Source: VBDM01 sp035280025 (GTDB taxonomy: Bacteria > Pseudomonadota > Gammaproteobacteria > Burkholderiales > SG8-39). Taken from it: a stretch of DNA of 32,488 bases. This document shows, piece by piece, positions 1 to 8,347 of the stretch. Position 1 is the first letter of the stretch, and the number at the start of each line of letters is the position of its first letter. The stretch spans positions 1-32,488 of the forward strand of contig DATEGT010000070.1 of the NCBI GenBank assembly GCA_035280025.1. The letters are read 5' to 3'. A model generated the notes under the pieces. That model made no database searches. It was not told the DNA's origin and worked only from the letters and a program-made list of their open reading frames with translations. Made by a program: the position numbers and the translations under genes.

Positions 1-372
1 GAAATGCTGCATGATCGGATGGAAGTGAAAGCCGAGGAAGCCGTATTGCTTCACCGCTTTCTCCGCCTCCTTCACGACGTCCTTCTTGAACGGATCGAGC
101 GCGCCCCAGCACTGGATGACGCGCTTCGGGTGGCGCCTCCACATCGCGTGGACGTAGTCGTTGCCGACGGGCTTCGTCCTGATCGTCGATTCCAGGTCGA
201 GCGCGACCAGGCAGGCCTCGACACCGGCCCCTTCGAACTCCTTCACCACCTCGTCCTCCGGCTTGCCGACCCAGTCGCGCTTCCAGTACTTCGCGAGCGC
301 GTCCACGTAGGGACCCTGGCAGGCGATCCATTCCTGCGTGCCGGGGTAGCAATGCAGGTCGACGATCCTCAT
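1..372 (-). CDS. Amidohydrolase-2 family protein (partial, C-terminus beyond window)
   Basis: Only the first 124 residues are inside the window; the frame is still open at base 1. The protein begins MRIVDLHCYPGT, a metal-dependent hydrolase opening with an Asp-x-His type first-strand motif (D5-L6-H7), and later carries GFHFHP near residue 117, a pattern typical of the amidohydrolase-2 (PF04909) TIM-barrel family. Members hydrolyse or decarboxylate cyclic and aromatic acids or their derivatives. The ATG at 372 overlaps the TGA of the upstream adenylate ligase gene (ATGA), so the two are probably translationally coupled and act in one pathway. The substrate cannot be read from this fragment. 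The family call is fairly safe; the precise role is open. Confidence 0.75.
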   Translation of the reverse strand, partial: MRIVDLHCYPGTQEWIACQGPYVDALAKYWKRDWVGKPEDEVVKEFEGAGVEACLVALDLESTIRTKPVGNDYVHAMWRRHPKRVIQCWGALDPFKKDVVKEAEKAVKQYGFLGFHFHPIMQHF

Positions 373-2018
373 GCGGCTCCCTCCCGCTCGAGCTTCGAGG
401 CGACCATCTCCACCAGCGCCTTCTTCGACACCTTTCCGAAAGTCGACACCGGGAAGTCGGAGAGGAGCTCGAGCCGCTCGGGCAGCTTGAACTTGGCGAT
501 CTCCTTCTCCTTGAGGAACTCCACCAGCTCGGAAAGGCTCAGGCTTCGCCCCTTCTTCGTGATCACGCAGGCGCACATTTTCTCCCCGAGGTTCGGGTCG
601 GGAATGGGCACGCAGGCGATGTTCTGCACCGAGGGATGCGCGAGGATGAGGTTCTCGATCTCCTCCGCGCTGATCTTCTCTCCGCCGCGGTTGATCAGGT
701 CCTTCTTCCTGCCCTCGACGACGTAGTTGCCCGACGGATGCAGCCGCATCAGGTCGCCGGAGCGGTAGAAGCCGTCGGGCGTGAATTGCCTGGCGTTGTA
801 CTCCGGCACGCCGAAATAGCCGCGCAGCGTGTACGGCCCGCGGCAGGTCAGCTCTCCGACCTCCCCGCGCGCGACCTCCCTGCCCTCCTCGTCGACCAGC
901 CTCACCTCGTCGTCGGGCGAGAGCGGCCGGCCGCAGGTCTCCATGCGTACGTCCTCGGGATCGTCCAGGCGAACGAAAAACAGCATCCCCTCGGACATGC
1001 CGAAATTCTCCTGCACCGTGACGCTCGGAACCAGCTGCTTGGTGCGCATGCGCACCTCGGGCTGCATCCGCTGGCCGCCGCTCTGGACGACGCGGAGCGA
1101 CGACAGGTCGAACCGGCCGATCGACGCATCGTTGATGAGACGGATGAGGAGCGCCGGCACGACCTTGAGATGCGTGACGCGGTGCCGCTCGATCAGCCCG
1201 AAGAGGTCCTCGGGCCTGGTGCTCGCCGAGAGCACCACCGTTGCGCCTTGCATCAGATAACCCTGCAGCCCGGGACAGGCGAGCGGAAGGTTGTGCGCGA
1301 TCGGCAGCGCGAGCAGCAGGACCGAGTCGGCCGTGACTCCGCACACCTGCACGGCGAGCCTGGAATTGTAGGCGTAGTCGTCGTGCGTGCGGGGTATCAG
1401 CTTGGGCACGCCGGTCGTGCCGCCGGAGAGCTGGAAGATCGCGGGATCCGCGGGGTCGATCCGGAGCGCGCGCAGGGCTTCCGGCCCCTTTCCCGGCTTT
1501 CGTGAGATCAGCTCGGCGAGCGAGACGAATCCCGCGGGCGCCTCGCCGAGCACGATGCCGAGCTTCACCGAAGGGATCTCAGACCGCACCCGGCGCACCA
1601 TCCCGGCGAAGTCGAAGTCGCCGTGACGGTCCGGCGTGACGCAGGCTGCCGCCCCGGAGAGCTTCGCGAACTGGCTCACCTCGAGGTAGCGGTGAGTGGC
1701 GAGCGCGGCGATCGGGATGCAGCCGATCTTCTGGAGCGCGAAATAGAGAAAGACGAACTCGACGACGTTGGGGAGCTGCACGACGACGCGGTCGAGCGGA
1801 GCGAGGCCCGCTTCGAGGAGGTTGAGCGCGAGGCGGTCGGAGACGCGGTCGATCTCCCCGTACGTATATTGCCGGCCGCGGTCCACGACGGCGATGCGGT
1901 CCGAGTAGCGCTCGAAGAGAGGCGCGAACTCCTGCGCCAGCGACAGCCCCCGCCAATAGCCCCTGTCGCGGTAGCGCTTCGCGAGCTCCGGCGGGAAAGG
2001 CACGACCCCGTCCAGCAT
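369..2018 (-). CDS. Aryl-acid adenylate ligase (EntE/DhbE/YbtE-like AMP-binding protein)
   Basis: A 549-residue ANL-superfamily enzyme that should activate an aromatic carboxylic acid with ATP to an acyl-adenylate, then pass it to a thiol or to CoA. It opens with the FPPELAKRYRDRGYW signature of 2,3-dihydroxybenzoate/salicylate-AMP ligases. The P-loop SGGTTGVPK is at 198-206, the aryl-binding AHN at 241-243, NFGMSEG at 338-344, the RSGDL motif near 419-423 and the C-terminal catalytic lysine is K529 in FGKVSKK. Cys248 and Leu346 occupy places where, from family knowledge, dihydroxybenzoate enzymes carry Ser and Val and salicylate enzymes Cys and Leu. An excellent ribosome site (AAGGAGGGG) precedes the ATG, 10 bases after the purA stop. 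No NRPS or siderophore genes are near, so a catabolic CoA-ligase role with the coupled amidohydrolase is likely but inferred. Confidence 0.85.
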   Translation of the reverse strand: MLDGVVPFPPELAKRYRDRGYWRGLSLAQEFAPLFERYSDRIAVVDRGRQYTYGEIDRVSDRLALNLLEAGLAPLDRVVVQLPNVVEFVFLYFALQKIGCIPIAALATHRYLEVSQFAKLSGAAACVTPDRHGDFDFAGMVRRVRSEIPSVKLGIVLGEAPAGFVSLAELISRKPGKGPEALRALRIDPADPAIFQLSGGTTGVPKLIPRTHDDYAYNSRLAVQVCGVTADSVLLLALPIAHNLPLACPGLQGYLMQGATVVLSASTRPEDLFGLIERHRVTHLKVVPALLIRLINDASIGRFDLSSLRVVQSGGQRMQPEVRMRTKQLVPSVTVQENFGMSEGMLFFVRLDDPEDVRMETCGRPLSPDDEVRLVDEEGREVARGEVGELTCRGPYTLRGYFGVPEYNARQFTPDGFYRSGDLMRLHPSGNYVVEGRKKDLINRGGEKISAEEIENLILAHPSVQNIACVPIPDPNLGEKMCACVITKKGRSLSLSELVEFLKEKEIAKFKLPERLELLSDFPVSTFGKVSKKALVEMVASKLEREGAA

Positions 2019-2028
2019 CTCCCCTCCT

Positions 2029-3321
2029 TCAGTGGAATGGGTGGCGACGGACGATGGTCTCGTTCCGGTCTGCGCCGGTCGAGATCATGTCAACGGGCGC
2101 GCCGCACACCGCCTGCAGGCGCTCCAGGTAGGCCCGCGCCCGCGCGGGCAGCTTGTCGTAGGCGTTGACGCCCACGGTGCTCTCCTTCCAGCCCGGGAGC
2201 GCCTCGTATACAGGCTCGCAGCGCGCGGCCTCCTCGGCGCCGAGCGGCAGCAGCTCCTCGTTCTTTCCATCGATGCGATAGCCGGTGCATAGCCTGACCT
2301 CGTCCATGCCGTCCAGGACGTCGAGCTTGGTGATGCACAGGCCCGAGACTCCGTTGATCTGGATCGAGCGCCGCAGCGCCGGCGCGTCGAACCATCCGCA
2401 GCGGCGCGGCCTGCCCGTGGTGGCGCCGAATTCCTGGCCGCGCGCGCGCAGCAGCTCCCCCGTGCTGTCGCCGAGCTCGGTGGGAAAGGGCCCCGAGCCG
2501 ACGCGCGTGGCGTAGGCCTTGGTGATGCCGAGCACGTACTGCAGCCTCTGCGGGCCGACCCCGGCCCCGGCGGCCGCCGCGCCCGCGACGCAGTTGCTCG
2601 AGGTCACGTAGGGGTAAGTCCCGTGGTCGATGTCGAGCAACGCACCCTGGGCGCCCTCGAAGAGCAGGTTCTTTCCGGCGTCGATCGCCTGATGCAGCGC
2701 GCGCGAGACGTCGGTCACCATGGGCTCGAGGCGCCGCGCGAGCGCCAGCGCCTCGTCCCGCGTCCTGGCGAAATCCACCGGCGCCCCTCCGAGGTATTTC
2801 GTCAGCACGAAATTGTGGAAGTCCATCAGCGGCTCGAGCTTCGCCGCGAAGCGCTCCGGAACCATCAGGTCGCGCACGCGGACAGCGCGGCGCGCGATCT
2901 TGTCCTCGTAGGCCGGTCCGATGCCGCGGCCCGTGGTGCCGATCTTCGCGGCACCCTGCGCGGACTCGCGCGCGACGTCGATCGCCGCGTGGAACGGCAG
3001 GATCAGGGGACAGGCTTCGGAGACGCGAAGCCGGGACCCCACCTCCACGCCGGCGCGCTCGAGCTCGTCCACCTCGTCGATCAGCGCGCGCGGCGAGAGC
3101 ACCACCCCGTTGCCGATGTAGCAGGTGACGCCCTTCCGGAGGATCCCGGAGGGGACGAGGTGCAGAACGGTTTTCTTGCCGCCGATCACGAGCGTGTGGC
3201 CGGCATTGTGCCCGCCCTGGAAGCGGACCACGCCCTGGGCGTGGTCGGTGAGCCAGTCCACGACTTTGCCCTTGCCTTCGTCGCCCCACTGCGTGCCGAT
3301 GACAACGACGTTCTTGCCCAT
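2029..3321 (-). CDS. purA: Adenylosuccinate synthetase
   Basis: Catalyses the GTP-dependent condensation of IMP with aspartate to adenylosuccinate, the first committed step from IMP to AMP, in the cytosol. The 430-residue length is normal. The N-terminal GTP-binding loop GDEGKGK is at 13-19 (Asp14 and Lys17 in the catalytic place), GGHNAGHT is at 36-43 with catalytic His42, and GTTGRGIGPAYEDK follows near 148-161. The C-terminus holds the usual STGADRNET sequence. The start ATG directly abuts the hisZ stop with no spacer, and purA after hisZ is the standard order in betaproteobacteria. The unusual point lies downstream: two catabolic-looking genes follow within 10 bases. Confidence 0.98.
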   Translation of the reverse strand: MGKNVVVIGTQWGDEGKGKVVDWLTDHAQGVVRFQGGHNAGHTLVIGGKKTVLHLVPSGILRKGVTCYIGNGVVLSPRALIDEVDELERAGVEVGSRLRVSEACPLILPFHAAIDVARESAQGAAKIGTTGRGIGPAYEDKIARRAVRVRDLMVPERFAAKLEPLMDFHNFVLTKYLGGAPVDFARTRDEALALARRLEPMVTDVSRALHQAIDAGKNLLFEGAQGALLDIDHGTYPYVTSSNCVAGAAAAGAGVGPQRLQYVLGITKAYATRVGSGPFPTELGDSTGELLRARGQEFGATTGRPRRCGWFDAPALRRSIQINGVSGLCITKLDVLDGMDEVRLCTGYRIDGKNEELLPLGAEEAARCEPVYEALPGWKESTVGVNAYDKLPARARAYLERLQAVCGAPVDMISTGADRNETIVRRHPFH

Positions 3322-4470
3322 CTACTTGAGCCTTCTCACGACCCACTTGCCGGCGCGCCTCGCGAGCTCGCGGTCGCACGCGGGCAGCACGGGCTCCGCC
3401 GCGTGCCCCGGAAGACGGACCACGACGACCTCGCCCGCATCGCGCAGCCTGCGGATCGCCGCGGCGAGGGCCGGATCGCTCCCGTACGGAGCGCGTATCG
3501 CCGCCGCGCCGTTCCCTTCGGGAGCGGCGCGCGCAAGATCGCGCAGATCCATGCTGAAGCCGGTCGCCGGCCGGGCGCGTCCGAACGCCTTTCCGACCTC
3601 GTCGTAGCGCCCGCCCAGCGCGATCGCGTTGGCGACGCCCGGTGCATAGGCCGCGAACACCACGCCGCTGTGATAGTGATAGCCGCGAAGATCGGCGAGA
3701 TCGATCGACACCGGGATCCTGCCGTTGCGGGCGAGCGCTTTCAGGTCGCGCAAGGCGCGCGCGATCTCGGGATACCCGGGCAGCGCACGGCGCGCCCGCT
3801 CCAGGACGGAGCCGTCTCCGTACATCTCCGGCAGCGCGAGGAGCGCGCTCCGCGTGGCCCTCGTGAGGCTCTCGGTCGCTGCGCGCAGCCCGGGCAGATC
3901 CTTGGCCTGAAGCACCTCGTAGAGCTCCGATTCGAGCTCCGCGCCGACCCCGCCGCGCCCGCAGATCGACCGGAACACGGCCACGTGCCCGATGTCCAGG
4001 CGCGCCCCGGAGACCCCGCACGCCGCGAGCGACTCGGCGAGGAGCTGCTGGATCTCGAGGTCGCTCTCGATCCCGGAGTGCCCGTAGATCTCGGCGCCGA
4101 TCTGCAGCGGCTCGCGGGTCGAGTCGAGCCCGCGCGGGCGCGTGTGCAGCACGCTGCCGGCGTAGCACAGCCGCGTCACGCCACGGCGGTTCAGCAGGTG
4201 CGCGTCGATGCGCGCGACCTGGGGCGTGATGTCGGCCCGCACGCCCATCATCCGGCCCGAGAGCTGGTCGACGAGCTTGAAGGTACGCAGGTCCAGGTCG
4301 TGGCCGGTACCCGTCAGGAGCGATTCCATGTACTCGAGCATGGGTGGAATCACCAGCTCGTAGCCGTGCGCCCTGAACAGCCCGAGCAGCCTCGCGCGCA
4401 TGGCGTCGATGCGCTGAGCCTGCGGCGGCAGGATGTCTTCGAGATTTTCCGGTAGGAGCCAGTTGCGCAC
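3322..4470 (-). CDS. hisZ: ATP phosphoribosyltransferase regulatory subunit
   Basis: A histidyl-tRNA synthetase paralogue (382 residues) that does not charge tRNA. It binds the short-form HisG to make the active hetero-octameric ATP phosphoribosyltransferase, the first enzyme of histidine synthesis, and carries the histidine feedback site. The class II core is seen as FRAHGYELVIPPMLEY, MGVRADITPQVARID (motif-2 region) and the late ALGGRYDEVGKAFG segment. A tRNA anticodon-binding domain is absent, unlike the true HisS at 11424-12710. The start is GTG at 4470, chosen because MRNWLLPENLEDILPP is the conserved HisZ beginning; no strong ribosome site is visible, so coupling to the upstream small gene 7 bases away is likely. 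hisG lies outside the window. Confidence 0.95.
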   Translation of the reverse strand: MRNWLLPENLEDILPPQAQRIDAMRARLLGLFRAHGYELVIPPMLEYMESLLTGTGHDLDLRTFKLVDQLSGRMMGVRADITPQVARIDAHLLNRRGVTRLCYAGSVLHTRPRGLDSTREPLQIGAEIYGHSGIESDLEIQQLLAESLAACGVSGARLDIGHVAVFRSICGRGGVGAELESELYEVLQAKDLPGLRAATESLTRATRSALLALPEMYGDGSVLERARRALPGYPEIARALRDLKALARNGRIPVSIDLADLRGYHYHSGVVFAAYAPGVANAIALGGRYDEVGKAFGRARPATGFSMDLRDLARAAPEGNGAAAIRAPYGSDPALAAAIRRLRDAGEVVVVRLPGHAAEPVLPACDRELARRAGKWVVRRLK

Positions 4471-4477
4471 GGCGCGC

Positions 4478-4663
4478 CTAGCGGGCGAAGTAGAGAATCA
4501 GCAGGCCGGCCAGCATCGACGACAGCCCGAAGAAGCGGATCTGCCCGTCAGTGAATTCCGTGATGCGGCGGAAGGTGTCGCGCCACACCTTCGGAAGCAG
4601 AAAGGGAAGCACGCCCTCGATGACCAGCATCAGGGCGAAGGCCATGATGAACGTGGTGCCCAT
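4478..4663 (-). CDS. DUF2065 family small inner-membrane protein (YjeT-like)
   Basis: A 61-residue protein with two hydrophobic segments, about residues 4-24 and 45-59, joined by a charged stretch, WRDTFRRITEFTDGQIRFFG. This is the pattern of the DUF2065/YjeT family, which is regularly found just after hflC and before hisZ or purA in proteobacteria. It starts 3 bases after the hflC stop and ends 7 bases before hisZ, so it is co-transcribed. The conserved position suggests an accessory role to the HflKC complex in the inner membrane, but no molecular function is established that I know of. Confidence 0.9.
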   Translation of the reverse strand: MGTTFIMAFALMLVIEGVLPFLLPKVWRDTFRRITEFTDGQIRFFGLSSMLAGLLILYFAR

Positions 4664-4666
4664 CGT

Positions 4667-5545
4667 TCACTTGCCGCCTCTTCCCGGGCTTCTGAAATAC
4701 TTGAAGAACTCCGAATTCGGATCGAGCACCATCACGTCGCTCTTGTTCTTGAAGCTCGCGCGGTAGGCGTCGAGACTGCGCCAGAAGGAATAAAACTCCG
4801 GGTTCTCGTTGAACGCCTTCGCGTAGATGGCCGCGGCCTTGGCGTCGCCTTCGCCCTTGATGCGCTGCGCGTCGCGATACGCCTCGGCAACGATGACTTC
4901 GCGGTCGCGATCCGCTCCGGCACGGATCTTCTCCGCCTCCGAGAACCCCTGCGAGCGGAGCTGCGAAGCGACGCTCTTGCGTTCCGCGTCCATCCTTCTG
5001 TACACGGACTCGCTGACCTCCTGGGGGAGCTCGACGCGCTTCAGCCGCACGTCGATGATCTCGATGCCGTAGCTGGTCGCGTCGTTCCCCGTGCGCTCCC
5101 GCACGACCTCCATGATCTTGTCGCGCTCGCCCGAAATGACGTCGTGAACGGTGCGCTTGCTGAACTCGTCCTGGAGCGTCGACTTTATCGTCTGCTGGAG
5201 CTGCTGGACGGCGGTGGCCTCGTCGCCTCCGGTGCGCTGATAGTAGGTCCGCAGATCCTTGATCCGCCACTTGACGAACGAGTCGACCAGGACGTTCTTC
5301 TTTTCGGACGTGATGAAGCGGTCGGTCTCGGGCGCGTCGAGCGTCAGGATCCGGTTGTCGAAATACTTCACGTTCTGGATGAGCGGCCACTTGAAGTGCA
5401 GGCCAGGCTCGTCGATCAGCTCCTTGAACTCCCCGAGCTGGAACACGATGGCGCGCTGGCGTTGATCCACGGTGAACGCCGAAAGGCTCACCAGCACGAG
5501 CACCGCGATTGCGGCGATGATGGCGGGAAGAAGGCGGTTGCTCAT
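4667..5545 (-). CDS. hflC: HflC, SPFH/prohibitin-domain membrane protein
   Basis: With HflK it forms the large periplasmic cage around FtsH in the inner membrane and modulates FtsH proteolysis. The 292-residue protein has one N-terminal membrane anchor (about residues 6-25), followed by the SPFH domain starting near VDQRQRAIVFQLGE, and a long helical region ending with AKAFNENPEFYSFWRSLDAYR, the conserved HflC tail signature. The ATG at 5545 overlaps the hflK TGA (ATGA), a classic coupled pair that ensures equal amounts of both subunits. Longer open frames reaching into hflK are shadows; the conserved MSNRLLP start fixes the gene. Confidence 0.97.
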   Translation of the reverse strand: MSNRLLPAIIAAIAVLVLVSLSAFTVDQRQRAIVFQLGEFKELIDEPGLHFKWPLIQNVKYFDNRILTLDAPETDRFITSEKKNVLVDSFVKWRIKDLRTYYQRTGGDEATAVQQLQQTIKSTLQDEFSKRTVHDVISGERDKIMEVVRERTGNDATSYGIEIIDVRLKRVELPQEVSESVYRRMDAERKSVASQLRSQGFSEAEKIRAGADRDREVIVAEAYRDAQRIKGEGDAKAAAIYAKAFNENPEFYSFWRSLDAYRASFKNKSDVMVLDPNSEFFKYFRSPGRGGK

Positions 5546-6735
5546 GGCCGCTCTCCGCGATCCCGTCCGCGCAGCGCATCCCTCGAGCGGGCGCCCGAGT
5601 CGGACGAGGCGGGCGGCTCGGTCGCCCTCTGCGCGGGAGCCGCCGTCTGCCCGTCGGGCAGGGTTCCGGCGGCCGACATCTGGATGATCTTGTCGAGCGG
5701 AAGGTAGAGCAGATTGCTGCCCGCCTTGGCGTCGATCAGGATCTTGGACGTGCTCGCCAGGATCTGCTGGACCATGTCCAGATAGAGGCGGTCGCGGGTG
5801 ACCTGCGGAGCCTTGTTGTACTCCACCAGGATCTGGCGGAAGCGCGAAGCTTCGCCCTCGGCGTTGGCGACGACGCGGCTGCGGTAGCCCTTGGCTTCCT
5901 CGAGCAGGCGCGACGCCGTGCCCTGGGCCTTCGGGACGACGTCGTTGTAGTACGCCTGGCCCTCGTTCTTCTGCCGCTCGAGGTCCTGCTTGGCGCGCAC
6001 CGCGTCGTCGAACGCCGCCTGGACCTGCTCCGGGGGCTGGGCGTTCTGGACGTTGACCTTGGTGATCGCGATCCCTGACTTGTACCTGTCGAGGATGTTC
6101 TGCATGAGCGTCTCGGACGCCCTGGCCACCTGATCCCGCCCTTCGTAGAGCACGAAGTCCATCTTGCTCTTGCCGACGACCTCCCGGAACGCAGTCTCGG
6201 CCGCCTGCAGCACGGTCTCGTCGGCCCGCCGGATGTTGAACAGGTATTCCCTCGGATCCTTGAGCGAGTACTGCACCGAGAACTGGATGTCGATGATGTT
6301 CTCGTCGTCGGTCAGCATCAGGGACTCGCGCAGCACCTTTGTCTTGATGTTGTTGCGGTACCCGACCTCGATGGTCCGGGCTCCGCTCAGGTTGACGATT
6401 TCCTGGCTCTGGATCGGATACGGCATGCGCCAGTGCAACCCGGCGCCGGTGACCTCGGAGAACTTGCCGAAGGTGAGCACGACGCCGCGCTGGCCTTCGA
6501 CGACGATGTAGAAGCCGCTCGCGAGCCAGGCGACCAGCACCACCAGGACGATCAGGCCCGCTCCCCCGCCGAGCTGCCGCATATTCGGCGGCTCGCCCGA
6601 GTCCGAATTGCCGCCGCCGCGCTTGCCGAACAGGCTGTTCAGCTTGCGGTTGAAATTGCGCCACATCTCGTCGAGGTCGGGCGGCCCCTCGTTGCCGCCG
6701 CCTCGCTTGCCCCACTGCGGATCATTCAATGACAT
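5542..6735 (-). CDS. hflK: HflK, SPFH/prohibitin-domain membrane protein
   Basis: Partner of HflC in the FtsH-associated membrane complex. It has 397 residues. A cytoplasmic glycine-rich N-terminus contains the heptad GKRGGGN twice (9-15 and 38-44), then a single membrane segment (about 58-78), the SPFH domain beginning FYIVVEGQRGVVLTFGKF, and a coiled-coil-rich segment (GEASRFRQILVEYNKAP) with a Ala/Pro/Arg-rich tail. The ATG at 6735 is preferred because MSLNDPQWGKRGGG is the usual family start; the open frame extends only to an upstream TTG. Spacing to hflX is 48 bases, the widest inside this part of the block, with no clear promoter seen. Confidence 0.97.
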   Translation of the reverse strand: MSLNDPQWGKRGGGNEGPPDLDEMWRNFNRKLNSLFGKRGGGNSDSGEPPNMRQLGGGAGLIVLVVLVAWLASGFYIVVEGQRGVVLTFGKFSEVTGAGLHWRMPYPIQSQEIVNLSGARTIEVGYRNNIKTKVLRESLMLTDDENIIDIQFSVQYSLKDPREYLFNIRRADETVLQAAETAFREVVGKSKMDFVLYEGRDQVARASETLMQNILDRYKSGIAITKVNVQNAQPPEQVQAAFDDAVRAKQDLERQKNEGQAYYNDVVPKAQGTASRLLEEAKGYRSRVVANAEGEASRFRQILVEYNKAPQVTRDRLYLDMVQQILASTSKILIDAKAGSNLLYLPLDKIIQMSAAGTLPDGQTAAPAQRATEPPASSDSGARSRDALRGRDRGERP

Positions 6736-6783
6736 AAGAAATCCCAGGCTCCGCGGCAAACGACATCCCCGCCCCGACAGCCC

Positions 6784-7935
6784 CTAAGCTTCGGCCACTT
6801 GGCGCTGCACATCCATCGAATTTGCCGGGCTCGCCGGAGACGTCCTCGAGGCTGCAGCCTCGATCAGGGCCCGGCGCAGACCATCCACGCCGTCGCCCGT
6901 CTTTGCGCTTAGACGAACGCGGAGAATTCTATCATATTCGTCCCGGTCGACTCCCGGCTGAAGCCCGTTCCGGTCGATCTTGTTCCATACGAGAACCCGG
7001 GGAATCGACGCCGCCCCGATCTCGCCGAGCACCTTGTCGACCTCCTCGATCTGCGTTTCGCGCGCCTCGCTCGCCGCGTCGACCACGTGCAGGAGGAGAT
7101 CCGCGTGTATCGCCTCCTCGAGCGTCGCCCGGAAGGCCGCGACCAGCGAGTGCGGCAGGTCGCGGATGAACCCTACCGTATCGGAGATGGCCACGTTGCC
7201 GGCGTCGGGCAGGTAGAGCTTGCGGGTAGTGGTGTCCAGCGTCGCGAACAGGCGGTCCTCGGCGAGCGCTCGCGCGTGCGTGAGGGCGTTGAACAGGGTC
7301 GATTTCCCCGCGTTGGTGTAGCCCACCAGCGAGACGGTAAACGCGCGGCCGCGCTCGCGCGCGCGCCGCTGCACCTCGCGCCGCTTGCGAAGCTTTGCGA
7401 GCTTGTCCTTCAGGACCTTCACGCGGGTGGCGATGAGGCGCCGGTCGACCTCGAGCTGAGTCTCGCCCATCCCCGAGAGAAACCCCTTGCCGCCTCGCTG
7501 CCGCTCGAGGTGCGTCCAGCCGCGTATCAGCCGCGTCGAAGCGTGCTCGAGCTGCGCCAGCTCGACCTGGAGCTTGCCCTCGTGGCTCTGCGCCCGTTGC
7601 GCGAATATGTCGAGGATCAGCCGGGTCCGATCGACCACCGGGACGCCGAGCGCCTTCTCCAGGTTGCGCTCCTGCACCGGCGAAAGCGCGTGATTGAATA
7701 CCGCGAGCGACGCGCCCTGCTCCTTCAGGACGCGCCCGATCTCTTCGACCTTTCCGGAGCCTGCGAAATGCGCGGGGTCGGGCCGCTCGCGCCGGCCGCG
7801 AACCACGGCGCGGGTGCGGATGCCCGCGCTCGCCGCGAGCAGGCGGAGCTCCTCGAGACCCTCGGCGTATCCGCGGTCGCCGAAATCCAGCCCGACGAGA
7901 ACCGCGTCGTCGCCGCCCGACGGGCGCTCAACCAT
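6784..7935 (-). CDS. hflX: Ribosome-associated GTPase HflX
   Basis: HflX binds the 50S subunit and splits stalled or hibernating 70S ribosomes using GTP. The 383-residue protein shows the N-terminal HflX subdomain (HFAGSGKVEEI around 57-67, then NHALSPVQERNLE), the glycine-rich linker RGGKGFLSGMGETQLE, a coiled coil at about 165-195, and the G domain with P-loop GYTNAGKST at 205-213, G3 DTVGF, and NKID as G4. The hfq stop is 32 bases upstream, the normal hfq-hflX arrangement. The ATG at 7935 gives the ordinary family length. Nothing is unusual. Confidence 0.97.
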   Translation of the reverse strand: MVERPSGGDDAVLVGLDFGDRGYAEGLEELRLLAASAGIRTRAVVRGRRERPDPAHFAGSGKVEEIGRVLKEQGASLAVFNHALSPVQERNLEKALGVPVVDRTRLILDIFAQRAQSHEGKLQVELAQLEHASTRLIRGWTHLERQRGGKGFLSGMGETQLEVDRRLIATRVKVLKDKLAKLRKRREVQRRARERGRAFTVSLVGYTNAGKSTLFNALTHARALAEDRLFATLDTTTRKLYLPDAGNVAISDTVGFIRDLPHSLVAAFRATLEEAIHADLLLHVVDAASEARETQIEEVDKVLGEIGAASIPRVLVWNKIDRNGLQPGVDRDEYDRILRVRLSAKTGDGVDGLRRALIEAAASRTSPASPANSMDVQRQVAEA

Positions 7936-7967
7936 CGACCAGGATCATGGACGGATGCGGAGCGGAA

Positions 7968-8210
7968 TCAGGCTTCGGAAGAGGAATGATCGACCGCCAG
8001 ATTGACCGCGCGCGACGGAACGACGGTGGAGATGGCGTGCTTGTAGACCATCTGGGTCACGGTGTTCTTGAGCAGCACCACGTACTGGTCGAAGGACTCG
8101 ATTTGACCCTGGAGCTTGATGCCGTTCACCAGATAGATCGACACCGGAACGTGTTCTTTGCGGAGGGTATTCAGGAACGGATCTTGTAGCAATTGTCCTT
8201 TGTTGCTCAT
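7968..8210 (-). CDS. hfq: RNA chaperone Hfq
   Basis: An Sm-like hexameric RNA chaperone that pairs small RNAs with mRNAs and binds poly(U) tails. The 80-residue protein begins MSNKGQLLQDPFLNTLRKE and has the Sm1 motif through VSIYLVNGIKLQGQIESFDQYVVLL and the Sm2 YKHAIST signature, whose lysine and histidine belong to the proximal RNA site. The C-terminal tail is short, about 14 residues, as in other betaproteobacteria and unlike the long E. coli tail. A promoter-like sequence lies just upstream (8243-8271). Transcription probably continues into hflX-hflK-hflC. Confidence 0.98.
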   Translation of the reverse strand: MSNKGQLLQDPFLNTLRKEHVPVSIYLVNGIKLQGQIESFDQYVVLLKNTVTQMVYKHAISTVVPSRAVNLAVDHSSSEA

Positions 8211-8242
8211 GGGTTACCCCGGTTTGGTCTTTTTGGAATTCT

Positions 8243-8271
8243 ACTGTATAGGGTTTTTCGGGAAATGCCAA
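8243..8271 (-). promoter_or_regulatory. Putative sigma-70 promoter of hfq
   Basis: On the minus strand, TTGGCA (8266-8271) and TACAGT (8243-8248) are separated by exactly 17 bases, matching the -35 and -10 consensus at five and four of six positions. The region is locally AT-rich in an otherwise GC-rich 137-base gap between der and hfq. The predicted start would give a leader of about 25 bases before the hfq ATG. It is consistent with hfq having its own promoter inside the long housekeeping block. Confidence 0.55.
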
Positions 8272-8347
8272 TGTAATACGCCGCCTCGAAAAGCCGTTCA
8301 ATCCGCAACTTGCTCGCGCCTGTCCCCGGCGTCAATGCTTAGATGGA

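Noticed and set aside
369..2018. Siderophore biosynthesis locus based on the EntE-like ligase
   Set aside because: No isochorismatase, carrier protein, NRPS or TonB receptor gene is near; the neighbours are purA and an amidohydrolase.
3322..4470. A second histidyl-tRNA synthetase
   Set aside because: The protein lacks the anticodon-binding domain and the HisS-specific motifs, starts like HisZ and sits beside purA; true HisS is at 11424-12710.
4433..5707. Long plus-strand open frames (also 2623-4455, 8480-9874, 12716-14086, 23785-25977, 30595-32481)
   Set aside because: Antisense shadows of clear minus-strand genes in GC-rich DNA; their translations are Arg/Ala/Leu/Asp-rich and match no family.
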